Source: Azospirillum sp. RU38E
Lineage (GTDB): Bacteria > Pseudomonadota > Alphaproteobacteria > Azospirillales > Azospirillaceae
Length of the DNA: 64,000 nucleotides
Reading direction: 5' to 3'
Assembly: GCF_900188385.1 (NCBI RefSeq)
Contig: NZ_FZOI01000006.1
Coordinates: forward strand, 1-64,000
Part shown: one piece after another, positions 51,707 through 59,698 of the stretch
Layout: every line of letters begins with the position of its first letter
Position numbering within the stretch: position 1 is the stretch's first letter
Program-made: the position numbers and the translations under genes
Notes under the pieces: generated by a model
The model's input: the letters and a program-made list of their open reading frames with translations, nothing else
Database searches by the model: none
Told to the model about the DNA's origin: nothing

Positions 51707-52345
51707 ATGCAGCCGATGCCAACCCTCGATCACCCGCCCGGCACCAGTCGCCGCCATCTGCTGCGCGCCGGTCTGGCGTTGGCTGGGGCGGCGCTGACAC
51801 CGGCCCAGGTCTGGGCGCAATTGGCCCAGGCCGGCGGCGCGCCGGCCCCCCTGCCCGCCCGGATGCGGCAATTGCTGGAACGGGTCTGTGACCTGACCAT
51901 TCCCGACACGGCCACGCCGGGGGCGGTGAAGGCCGGGGTGCCGGATTTCATCGCCCTGGCGCTGCAGCACGGGCTGGCCCGCACCGGCCGCCCGCCCCCG
52001 GCCGACCAGTTCAGCGGCGGTGCCGCCCCCGCCGGGGCCGGCTGGCTGGACTGGCTGGGGTTTGAGCTGGACCTGAAGGCCGGCGGCAATTTCCTGGCCG
52101 CCAAACCGGCGGCCCAGACCAAGGCGCTGAGCGATCTGGATGCGGCCGCCTATGCCAAGGGGGGAGAGAAGTCACCCTGGCGCACGTGGAAGGGCCTGAT
52201 CGTCACCGGCTATTACACCTCGGAAATCGGGGGCAGCCAGGAACTGTTCTTTGAGCTGGTACCGGGCCGTTTCGACCCGGATATACCCGTCGGCCCGAAT
52301 GATCGGGCTTGGTCGAACGATTGGACAGCGGTGGATTTCGGATGA
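51707..52345 (+). CDS. Gluconate 2-dehydrogenase subunit 3-family protein, partner of GMC oxidoreductase
   Basis: A protein of about 212 aa with a twin-arginine signal (TSRRHLLRAGLALAGAAL) and the subunit-3 pattern RQLLERVCDLTIPDTATPGA, GVPDFIALALQHGL and GLIVTGYYTSEIGGSQEL. These small subunits carry or stabilise GMC flavoproteins and let them hitch-hike through the TAT pathway. Its stop overlaps the GMC start by 4 nt (ATGA). Three in-frame ATGs (51698, 51707, 51716) are possible; 51707 has GAAGG at good spacing. Confidence 0.87.
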   Translation: MQPMPTLDHPPGTSRRHLLRAGLALAGAALTPAQVWAQLAQAGGAPAPLPARMRQLLERVCDLTIPDTATPGAVKAGVPDFIALALQHGLARTGRPPPADQFSGGAAPAGAGWLDWLGFELDLKAGGNFLAAKPAAQTKALSDLDAAAYAKGGEKSPWRTWKGLIVTGYYTSEIGGSQELFFELVPGRFDPDIPVGPNDRAWSNDWTAVDFG

Positions 52346-54027
52346 ATACAGATTTCGACGCGATCGTCGTCGGCTCCGGCATCACCGGCGGCTGGGCGGC
52401 AAAGGAACTGACCGAAAGGGGCCTGAAGGTTCTGATGGTCGAACGCGGTCGCCATATTGAACATGGCACCGACTATGTCACAGAAATGAAGGCGCCGTGG
52501 GAAATGCCGTTCCGCGGTGAAGGCGATCCGCAGCTTTTTGAAAAGGACTTCGCGGTTCAATCCAAGAACCGGCATTTCACCGAATATACCCAGAACCATT
52601 TCGTCAATGACCGTGAAAACCCCTATAGCGTGGCGGATGGCACCCAGTTCAACTGGTGGCGCAGCTATCAGTTGGGCGGCCGGTCGCTGACCTGGGGCCG
52701 CCAATCCTATCGGATGAGCGACCATGATTTCGGGGCCAACAAGAAGGATGGCCATGGGGTGGACTGGCCCATCCGCTATGCCGACCTGAAGCCCTGGTAC
52801 GATCATGTGGAAAAATTCATCGGCGTCTCAGGGCAGAATGAGGGTCTGTCCTCCCTGCCCGATGGCATTTATCAGCCGCCCATGGCCTTGAATGTGCTGG
52901 AAAAGCACGCCAAAGGGGTGATTGAGGCGCAATGGCCCGACCGGCGGCTGACCATTGGCCGCACCGCCAACCTGACCCAGGAAAAGGAAGGGCGCGGCGT
53001 CTGCCAGAACCGGATGCTCTGCCCGCGCGGCTGTTCCTATGGCGCCTATTTCAGCACGCAAAGCTCCACCCTGCCGGCCGCTCAGGCCACCGGGAACCTG
53101 ACCCTGATCACCGATACGGTGGTGGAGACGGTGGATTACGACGCCAAGGCCAAGCGGGCGCGCGGCGTGTCGGTGTTGAATGTGAAAACCGGTGAACGCC
53201 GCCGCTATACCGCCCGCATCATTTTCATGAATGCCGGGGCGTTCAACACCAACCATGTGCTGCTGCGCTCCCGCTCCGAGGCGTTTCCCAACGGGCTGGG
53301 CAACAGCAGCGGCCGGCTGGGCACCCACATCATGGACCATGCCAGCACAGTGGGCGCCATCGCCCTGTTTGATACGTTCCAGGACCGCACCAGCTATGGC
53401 AACCGGCCGACGGGTGTGATCATCCCGCGCTTCCGCAATCTGGCCGACCAGCCGGAAACAGATTTCGTGCGCGGTTACAGTTTCCAGGGCGGGGCGCTGC
53501 GCAGCACCTGGACGCGCGGCAAGCGCGAGGCCGGCATCGGCGAAGCCTTCAAGAATAATCTGCGCCATGTCGGCCCCTGGCGCATGGTGCTGGTCAGCTT
53601 CGCCGAAAGCCTGCCGCGCGAAAGCAACCGCCTGCGCCTGGACCCGGTGAAGGTCGATCAATTCGGCGCCCCGCTGCTGCAGATCGACTTCACCCATGGG
53701 GAGAATGAGCGCAAGGCCCTGACCGATGCCAGCAAGGAGGCCAGCGCCATGCTGACCGCCGCCGGCGGCAAGGTGATCTTATCCTTGAACCAGCCGGGTA
53801 TCGGCGGCAGCGCCATCCATGAAATGGGCGGGGCCATGATGGGCCATGACCCACGCATATCGGTCACCAACCGCTGGAACCAGCTGCATGATGTGCCCAA
53901 TGTGTTCGTCACCGATGGGGCGGCCATGGCCTCATCCGCCTGTCAGAACCCGTCCCTGACCTATATGGCGCTGACGGCGCGGGCCTGCGATAATGCGGTG
54001 ACGATGTTGAAGCAGGGCCGGATCTGA
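52342..54027 (+). CDS. GMC-family FAD oxidoreductase (glucoside 3-dehydrogenase-like)
   Basis: A 561-aa GMC flavoprotein: FAD-binding AIVVGSGITGGWAAKELTE, LGGRSLTWGRQSYRM, and a C-terminal catalytic pair in GSAIHEMGGAMMG (His) and ACQNPSLTYMALTARA (Asn). No own signal is present, and it is coupled to a TAT-dependent subunit 3, the arrangement of glucoside 3-dehydrogenases. These oxidise C3 of the glucose in many glycosides. Cys residues in RMLCPRGCSY are notable. 3-Oxidation is the obligatory step before C-C cleavage of C-glycosides, which links this gene to the deglycosidase-like pair at 29.8-31.2 kb. Confidence 0.88.
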   Translation: MNTDFDAIVVGSGITGGWAAKELTERGLKVLMVERGRHIEHGTDYVTEMKAPWEMPFRGEGDPQLFEKDFAVQSKNRHFTEYTQNHFVNDRENPYSVADGTQFNWWRSYQLGGRSLTWGRQSYRMSDHDFGANKKDGHGVDWPIRYADLKPWYDHVEKFIGVSGQNEGLSSLPDGIYQPPMALNVLEKHAKGVIEAQWPDRRLTIGRTANLTQEKEGRGVCQNRMLCPRGCSYGAYFSTQSSTLPAAQATGNLTLITDTVVETVDYDAKAKRARGVSVLNVKTGERRRYTARIIFMNAGAFNTNHVLLRSRSEAFPNGLGNSSGRLGTHIMDHASTVGAIALFDTFQDRTSYGNRPTGVIIPRFRNLADQPETDFVRGYSFQGGALRSTWTRGKREAGIGEAFKNNLRHVGPWRMVLVSFAESLPRESNRLRLDPVKVDQFGAPLLQIDFTHGENERKALTDASKEASAMLTAAGGKVILSLNQPGIGGSAIHEMGGAMMGHDPRISVTNRWNQLHDVPNVFVTDGAAMASSACQNPSLTYMALTARACDNAVTMLKQGRI

Positions 54028-54282
54028 CGCTCCCCCGCACCGCCGGCAAAAGTATGATTATTTATACCAGCGGGGTGCAGCGGACACGGGGCTGGCCTGT
54101 CGATGACAGACAGAGCCAGCCATTTCCGCCCCCGTCCGGTGGCCCCCAGCCCGCCTATTTCTCTGACAAATCGTGCAATTTTGCCGACTAGGCTGAGGAT
54201 GACTATCCCAAAAGCTGGAAAACCGGGCTATAATAACCAGCCCGGCACCTCTGCCGGGCCAAGGGAAACCCGCAGGGTAAAG
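54028..54282. promoter_or_regulatory. Region before the GntR gene, with a possible FadR-type half-matched operator
   Basis: A spacer of 255 bp. TTCTCTGACAA at 54159-54169 fits the FadR-subfamily consensus TNGTNNNACNA except at position 3, and may serve autoregulation. No gene is supported. Confidence 0.35.
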
Positions 54283-55023
54283 ATGCGTCAGCGCAAGGAA
54301 CAGACCGGTCCCCGGACCACCGGCTTGAATACCACATCCATGAAGCGGATCCATGGTTCCATCGCCCATGATCTGGGCGTGGATATTGTCACCGGCATTT
54401 ACAAACCCGGCGACACGCTGCCGGGGGAGATTGAGTTTTCCGAACAGCTGGACGTCTCCCGCACCGCCTATCGGGAGGCGGTGCGCATCCTGTCGGCCAA
54501 GGGGCTGGTGGAAAGCCGGCCGCGCACCGGCACCCGGGTGACGGAAAAGGAACGCTGGAACCTGCTGGACCCCGACGTGCTGGCCTGGATGTTCGAAGGG
54601 GAGCCGAGCGTGGAATTCATCCGCGACCTGTTCGAACTGCGCATGATCATCGAACCCTCGGCTGCCGAGCTGGCGGCTGTACGCCGCAGCGGTGCCGATC
54701 TGGCCCGCATGGGCCACGCGCTGGAGGAAATGGCCCGCCACGGGCTGGCCACGGAAGCCGGGCGGGAAGCGGACCAGCTGTTCCATCACGCCATTCTGGA
54801 AGCCTCCCGCAATGCGCCGCTGATGACCCTGTCCAGCACCATCTCCGCCGCCGTCAGCTGGACCACCATTTTCAAACAGCGCAAGCGTAAATTGCCGCGC
54901 GACCCGGTGGCCGATCACCGCGTGCTTTATGAAGCCATCGGCAACAGCGACCCGGTGGCCGCCCGCGCCGCCATGGTGGATCTGGTACGGCTGGCGCAGG
55001 AAGATACGGAACTGTCGCTATAG
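54283..55023 (+). CDS. FadR-subfamily GntR transcriptional regulator
   Basis: A 246-aa regulator: winged helix-turn-helix (IAHDLGVDIVTGIYKPGDTL, FSEQLDVSRTAYREAVRIL, SRPRTGTRVTEKERWNLLDP) and the all-helical FCD effector domain (FELRMIIEPSAAELAAV, FHHAILEASRNAPL) with the metal-binding Asp/His pattern. FCD regulators respond to sugar acids or organic acids. It may control the arabinan locus to its right, where a TNGTNNNACNA match occurs. The start at ATG 54283 has AGGG upstream; the longer frame from 54103 is not coding-like. Confidence 0.87.
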   Translation: MRQRKEQTGPRTTGLNTTSMKRIHGSIAHDLGVDIVTGIYKPGDTLPGEIEFSEQLDVSRTAYREAVRILSAKGLVESRPRTGTRVTEKERWNLLDPDVLAWMFEGEPSVEFIRDLFELRMIIEPSAAELAAVRRSGADLARMGHALEEMARHGLATEAGREADQLFHHAILEASRNAPLMTLSSTISAAVSWTTIFKQRKRKLPRDPVADHRVLYEAIGNSDPVAARAAMVDLVRLAQEDTELSL

Positions 55024-55175
55024 TCCATTTTTCACGCGTAAAAGTGGCCACAATAATAATCTAGAATTCGTTATGCGAAAAAATCGCAAGAGGATATATA
55101 GGTTTGATATAAATTTCATAACATCAACACTGTGAGTTGTGCGAACCTTCTCCTGGGGAAATCAGGGGGAGTGAT
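55024..55175. other. AT-rich spacer before the lipoprotein gene
   Basis: About 150 bp, strikingly AT-rich compared with the flanks. It probably contains the promoter of the lipoprotein gene and may mark the edge of acquired DNA. No gene is seen. Confidence 0.4.
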
Positions 55176-56321
55176 ATGAAGAAATCAGCCTTGCTGGCGA
55201 CCTGCCTGCTTTTGGGCGGGTGCGCCGAACTCACCTCCATTCATCGCGGGTATGACGCACAGCCGGAAACGGCGTCAATATTGTCGGTGGATGCCAAACA
55301 GCGCAATGTGCTGATCACTCCCCATCTGGAGGGCGAGAAAAGAACAATCATTTGTGCGGAGCCCAACCCGGATTTCGCCTCTGTGCTGGCCTCTTCCCTT
55401 TCCGGCGGCTTTGGCAGCGGGGACAGTTCAGCCCAGGTTGCCACAGCGCTTTCGGAAACCGGGGCCAATATCGGCCTGCGGACCCAGTCCATCCAGCTTT
55501 TGCGCGATGCCATGTACAGGCTGTGCGAGGGCTATGCGGCGGGCGCCTTCGACAAGGCAGATTTTCACAATCTGCACCTGCGCTATCAGGCGGCCATGGT
55601 CTCCATCCTGGCAATCGAGCAATTGACCGGCTATGCCCGCCCCACAACGGTTATCATCGGCACGAATGCCGCGGCCAGCGGCTATGACGGCTTGGCCATT
55701 GCACAGAAGCAGCTTGATGATGCTCGCAAACTGCAAGCAGAGGCGGATCAGAAACTGGCCGACGCCAAGAAAGCCGATCAGGACGCTGGCGCTGCCGTAA
55801 CGGCCAAGGAAAAGGAACTGCAAGGCGCCGATCAGGCGAAGAAGCCAGCGCTTGAAGCTGAGCGCGACAAACTCAAGCAGCAAAAGACAACCACCGAGAC
55901 GGCCCTGAAGCTGGCCCAGAAAGCAGCTGATGACGCAGCCGGCAATGTCACCGCCAAGGAAGAAGCCCGCGCCAAAGCCATGTCATCCACAGCGACAGCC
56001 CAAGGGTTTGGCCAGCCTGTCCAGATCACCGAAAGGTCGACACCCGATGCTGCTGCTACGGCGGAGGTGGCAAAGGCCGTGACGACCATTCTCAAAGACA
56101 CGTTGGGGCAAGACTGGGCCCGACAGTATTGTCTGGATGTGTTGAAGAATGCAAATTCATCCAATGAAATCAATAAACGCATAGGAGAATTTTGCATTTC
56201 ATACATTGAAAATGAAACCGCAAGGTATAAAACAAACACAAACGAAATAATGAGATTAGATAAATTAAATGAGGAGATGCAAAAAAGCGGAGTAAAAGGG
56301 TTTGTCAGCAAACCGAAATAA
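55176..56321 (+). CDS. Putative lipoprotein with coiled-coil, unknown function
   Basis: A 381-aa protein beginning with a lipoprotein signal (MKKSALLATCLLLGGC, lipobox LGGC), so membrane-anchored. An N-terminal part follows (SILSVDAKQRNVLIT, IICAEPNPDFASVLASS, LRDAMYRLCEGYAAGAFDKA). A long Ala/Lys/Asp/Glu-rich coiled coil covers about residues 185-285, then a C-terminal domain with two Cys (YCLDVL, GEFCISYIE). The last 60 codons use many AAA/AAT/ATA codons, unlike neighbours. I do not recognise the family. GGGGGAGTGAT precedes the ATG. A 67-aa gene follows after 11 nt. Confidence 0.7.
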   Translation: MKKSALLATCLLLGGCAELTSIHRGYDAQPETASILSVDAKQRNVLITPHLEGEKRTIICAEPNPDFASVLASSLSGGFGSGDSSAQVATALSETGANIGLRTQSIQLLRDAMYRLCEGYAAGAFDKADFHNLHLRYQAAMVSILAIEQLTGYARPTTVIIGTNAAASGYDGLAIAQKQLDDARKLQAEADQKLADAKKADQDAGAAVTAKEKELQGADQAKKPALEAERDKLKQQKTTTETALKLAQKAADDAAGNVTAKEEARAKAMSSTATAQGFGQPVQITERSTPDAAATAEVAKAVTTILKDTLGQDWARQYCLDVLKNANSSNEINKRIGEFCISYIENETARYKTNTNEIMRLDKLNEEMQKSGVKGFVSKPK

Positions 56322-56332
56322 AGGAGATCAAA

Positions 56333-56536
56333 ATGGAGATCACACACGACGCGGCTTTTGTAGTGGTAACAACAGCAGAAGAACTGAAAGAAGCCAGAAA
56401 GCTCTATCTTGGATCTGGCTACCAGGAGAATAACGCCCAAATATTTGATGACCTTACAGTCGACAACACCGCCATAGGAGGAAGCAAAAAAACAACAAAA
56501 AATGCTACCGTTGTTCTTTTCACAAAAGTAGCATGA
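56333..56536 (+). CDS. Small conserved-looking protein, unknown function
   Basis: A 67-aa soluble protein with a strong ribosome binding site (AAAGGAGATCAAA, then ATG) 11 nt after the lipoprotein gene, so co-transcribed. It contains no signal peptide or membrane segment. Segments AAFVVVTTAEELKEARKL and NATVVLFTKVA suggest an alternating beta-alpha fold. Base composition is AT-rich compared with the rest of the window, as at the end of the lipoprotein gene. I do not recognise the family. Confidence 0.65.
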   Translation: MEITHDAAFVVVTTAEELKEARKLYLGSGYQENNAQIFDDLTVDNTAIGGSKKTTKNATVVLFTKVA

Positions 56537-56576
56537 ACCTATCCAAGTTCAGTCCAACCCACCTCCAAAATTGACA

Positions 56577-56612
56577 TGAAGCCAGCACTTCCATGTGGCA
56601 GTGCTGGCTTCA
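56577..56612. terminator. Bidirectional terminator
   Basis: A 13-bp perfect stem (TGAAGCCAGCACT / AGTGCTGGCTTCA) with a 10-nt loop sits between the convergent 67-aa gene and the TonB receptor gene. The minus-strand side continues TGTCAATTTTGG. Confidence 0.7.
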
Positions 56613-56627
56613 ATCATTGATCGCTCT

Positions 56628-59396
56628 TCAATTAAACGTGTAGCGCACACCGAGAGAGAAGGTGCGGGCCAGCAGCAGGGTGCCGAGATTGTACTGTTCG
56701 GCATTGCCGGCATTGTCGAACTTGTAATAGTTCTGCTGCTTCGACCGGGTCAGGTTGACCGCATCGAAGGTCAGCCCCACCTGATCGGTGACATTCCAGG
56801 ACAGCTGGAAATCCAGGCTTTCCTCCGGCTTGAACCAGACGCCGATCGGGTTGGCGAACAGCCGCGCCTCGTTATTATGCAGGAAGCCCTTGCGCCAGAC
56901 ATAGGACAGGCGCGCCCCGACCGGGCCATGATCATAAACCAGGGTGGCATTGTAGGAGAGCTTGGAGACGCCGAAGAATTGTGAGCTGGTCTGGCCGATA
57001 ATATTTCCGGCGGCATCGGACAGCGGGATATTCTGCTTGGAATCCAGCAGGGTCAGGCTGCCGACCACCCCCAGACCATCCAGCATTTCCGGCAGATAAT
57101 GCGGGAAATAGGTGGCCCCCAGTTCCAGCCCCTTCAACACCCCGTCAGAGGCATTGACCGGGCGGGTGATGGCGAAATAATCCGTCTTGCCGGCGACAAT
57201 GCCATTATTGGGGATATATTCGCGCACCGTCAGCGGCACCACCAGCCCGTCAATCTCCCGGCGGAAGCCGGTGAGATAGAGGGCGCTGTCACGGTCGAAA
57301 TACCATTCGACCGCCAGATCGATATTCTTCGAATGGGTGGGCTTCAGGTCGGCGGTGCCGGCACTGCCGCTGCCATAGCCCACATTGGTCAGGTCGCCCG
57401 TCAGCGAATAGTTGGGGTTGATATCCCCGAAATTCGGCCGGCGCAGCGTTTCTCCATAATTGAAGCGCAGACGCACATCAGAGGCCACATCATAACGCGC
57501 CGTGAAGCTGGGCAGCCAGCGGGCGGAACTCTGTGATACCTGCGTCAGCGCGCCATTCTTGTAGCGGTCGAAGAAATCATAATCGGTGCCGACATGCACA
57601 TAGCGCGCACCGCCCTGCAGCTTCAGCGGCCGGTCGAAAATATCGATCTCCGCATCGGCCTGGACATAGGCGGACAAGGTTTCTTCATTGATATCAAACA
57701 CCTTGGCCAGGGAAAGCTGGTCGGATGTCTTCACCTTGTACAGGCCGCGCACCATATCGGCATTGTCATAGAGCCAGTAACCGCTGGGCAGCACCCAGCT
57801 TGTCGGCACATCGGCCCGCCCGTCGAAGAAATCCTTGTTGGTGAACCAGGCCTCACTGGGCAGGGTGGAGAGCTTGGCGCCCAGATTGGCGGCATCCTGG
57901 GTGCGGACGGCAGTGGATGCCTTGCGGTCATCATAGCGGAAACCCGCCTTCACCTGACGCAGGAACCCGTCATCCCAATTATACTGCCCATCCAGCGTGG
58001 CGGTGAAGGCGCTGCCATCGGCGGTGTTGGCATTATCGTAAAGCTGCGCCACGTTCCAGACGCTGGGGTCGGCCAGCTTCGCATCATCCTCGAAATGATA
58101 GGAGGGAATGCCGCCACCGGCGTTGAAATCCGTCTTGATCTGTTTGGCGACCCGGTCGGTGCGCATGGCCAGGAATTCGGACTTGTTCTTGCTGGTCTGA
58201 TAGGCGGCATCGGCAACAATCTTGGCATTGTCGCCGATGGCCCAGTCACCATTCAGCGCATAGACAAAGCTGTCCGTCTTCGACTTGCTGAAATCGCCGC
58301 TGTTGAAACCATAGACATCATCCACCGTCCGGGCCTTGACGATGTTGGTCCCGTCATAAAGCTGCACCGGGCCGGGATTGCCCCACCAGTCAACAAAGCT
58401 GAACTGCAGGCTGTTGAAGCTGGTGCCCCGGAAGCCGGAATAGAAGAATTCCGCCGTATAGGTGGAATTGTCGTTGGGCGACCATTGCGCGGCGGCATTG
58501 ACCGACGGCCGTTCCCGCTTGCCATACAGGTCACTGCTGAACACGGCATCGCGGGACAGGTAATAGGGCACCTTGGTGCCATTGATGGTCAGCGCCGAAC
58601 CGGGGGCCGTGGGCAGGCCGTAATCCAGGCCGGGCGTCCAGTTGACATTCTTGTCACCGGGGAAGATGCGTTCCAGCGGCTTCAGGCCCGCTGCGGCGGG
58701 CGGGGCTTCGGTGGCGAACGGCACCATGGCGCCCGCCGTGGTGGACATGTTGCGGTATTTGGAGCGGTTATAGCTGCCATTGACCAGCAGGCCGAATTCC
58801 CCGGCCCCCGTCTCCCAGCGGTCGCTGACCAGCATGGCGACGTTGGGGTTATAGCTGTCGGCTTCCTCATTATAGGTGCCGCGCGCCAGACCGGAAATGG
58901 TGAAGCCGTCGAAATCAAACGGCCGGCGGGTTTCCACATTGATCTGGCCGGCCAGGCCGGTTTCCATCTGGTCGGCGGCGCGCGTCTTATAGACATCCAC
59001 CTTCTTCACCAGATTGGCCGAGACATCCTGCAGGGCAAAGGACTGGCCGGCGGCGGTGAAGATATTGCGGCCGTTCAGTGTGGTCAGCGGGTCGGTCAGA
59101 CCCCGGATGGTGACGGTCGCCACCTCCCCGCCGCCCCGGTCGGTGACCTGGATGCCGGTCAGGCGCTGCAGCGCCTCCACCACATTATTGTCGGGCAATT
59201 TGCCGACATCCTCGGCCACGATGGAATCAACAATCTGCGTGGATTCCCGGCGCACATTGATGGCCCCCACCACCGAGGCGCGCACGCCGGTGACGATGAT
59301 TTCTTCCAGTTGATCAGCCTGCTGCGCCTGGGCAGCACTGGCCAGTGTGAGAACGAGCATGGATGCGGAACAGAGTCCGCGTGGCGTGATGGCCAT
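56628..59396 (-). CDS. TonB-dependent receptor of the Xanthomonas/Caulobacter carbohydrate type
   Basis: A 922-aa receptor with signal peptide (LVLTLASAAQA), TonB box EEIIVTGVRASVVGAINVRR, and plug features VAEDVGKLPDNNVVEALQRL, TGIQVTDRGGGE and TIRGLTDPLTTLNGRNIF. These fit the large TonB-Xanth-Caul subfamily used for plant oligosaccharides. The barrel ends FSLGVRYTFN. It is next to arabinan-degrading enzymes on the same strand, so arabino-oligosaccharide uptake is the likely role. A GntR-type operator match lies 66 bp upstream of its start. Confidence 0.93.
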   Translation of the reverse strand: MAITPRGLCSASMLVLTLASAAQAQQADQLEEIIVTGVRASVVGAINVRRESTQIVDSIVAEDVGKLPDNNVVEALQRLTGIQVTDRGGGEVATVTIRGLTDPLTTLNGRNIFTAAGQSFALQDVSANLVKKVDVYKTRAADQMETGLAGQINVETRRPFDFDGFTISGLARGTYNEEADSYNPNVAMLVSDRWETGAGEFGLLVNGSYNRSKYRNMSTTAGAMVPFATEAPPAAAGLKPLERIFPGDKNVNWTPGLDYGLPTAPGSALTINGTKVPYYLSRDAVFSSDLYGKRERPSVNAAAQWSPNDNSTYTAEFFYSGFRGTSFNSLQFSFVDWWGNPGPVQLYDGTNIVKARTVDDVYGFNSGDFSKSKTDSFVYALNGDWAIGDNAKIVADAAYQTSKNKSEFLAMRTDRVAKQIKTDFNAGGGIPSYHFEDDAKLADPSVWNVAQLYDNANTADGSAFTATLDGQYNWDDGFLRQVKAGFRYDDRKASTAVRTQDAANLGAKLSTLPSEAWFTNKDFFDGRADVPTSWVLPSGYWLYDNADMVRGLYKVKTSDQLSLAKVFDINEETLSAYVQADAEIDIFDRPLKLQGGARYVHVGTDYDFFDRYKNGALTQVSQSSARWLPSFTARYDVASDVRLRFNYGETLRRPNFGDINPNYSLTGDLTNVGYGSGSAGTADLKPTHSKNIDLAVEWYFDRDSALYLTGFRREIDGLVVPLTVREYIPNNGIVAGKTDYFAITRPVNASDGVLKGLELGATYFPHYLPEMLDGLGVVGSLTLLDSKQNIPLSDAAGNIIGQTSSQFFGVSKLSYNATLVYDHGPVGARLSYVWRKGFLHNNEARLFANPIGVWFKPEESLDFQLSWNVTDQVGLTFDAVNLTRSKQQNYYKFDNAGNAEQYNLGTLLLARTFSLGVRYTFN

Positions 59397-59461
59397 GGAT
59401 ATCCTCCCCCAAGAGGTCGCGGCGCATTGGTGCGCCTTTTTGAATTACTCAGACTATTTAA

Positions 59462-59472
59462 TGGTCAGACAA
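59462..59472. promoter_or_regulatory. FadR-subfamily GntR operator candidate
   Basis: TGGTCAGACAA fits the FadR-subfamily consensus TNGTNNNACNA exactly. It lies 66 bp upstream of the TonB receptor start. A second copy with one mismatch (TTATCAGACAA, 59682-59692) lies 220 bp further upstream; both are followed by ATA. Confidence 0.5.
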
Positions 59473-59573
59473 ATAAGGTGCAAGCAGTATTTCTGTCATG
59501 AAAGGGAGGGCGGTACGGATGTGGCCGTTTGGGCACAGGGGGCCGGGCTTTTCAAAGCCTTTCCCTTTCGCCA

Positions 59574-59605
59574 CCACCATTCCCCGCCTGTGCGGGGAAT
59601 GGTGG
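59574..59605. terminator. Stem-loop after the GH43/GH51 unit
   Basis: CCACCATTCCCCGC pairs perfectly with GCGGGGAATGGTGG around a 4-nt loop. It lies downstream of the minus-strand GH43 stop and upstream of the receptor gene, so it may end the hydrolase transcript. There is no T-run, and it is unrelated in sequence to the seven-copy repeat apart from a CCCCGC core. Confidence 0.45.
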
Positions 59606-59698
59606 CTGAGCGGCTGGACATTGCAGGAGGACGCTTCGAAACGAATTGCTAAACCCGCCTCCCACTCCCCACACATCCTATTTATCAGACAAATATCC

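Larger units (their letters stand above)
59397..59698. promoter_or_regulatory. Regulatory region upstream of the TonB receptor
   Basis: A 300-bp region between the TonB receptor start and the stop of the GH43 gene upstream. It holds two TCAGACAAATA-containing sites (59462 and 59680) and a 14-bp perfect hairpin (59574-59605). No gene is supported; the short plus-strand frames have no coding character. Confidence 0.5.

Noticed and set aside
59574-59605. Palindrome with CCCCGC arms as an eighth copy of the 90-bp repeat
   Set aside because: It is a single short hairpin without the CCAGGGGCC inner block or the second inverted end.
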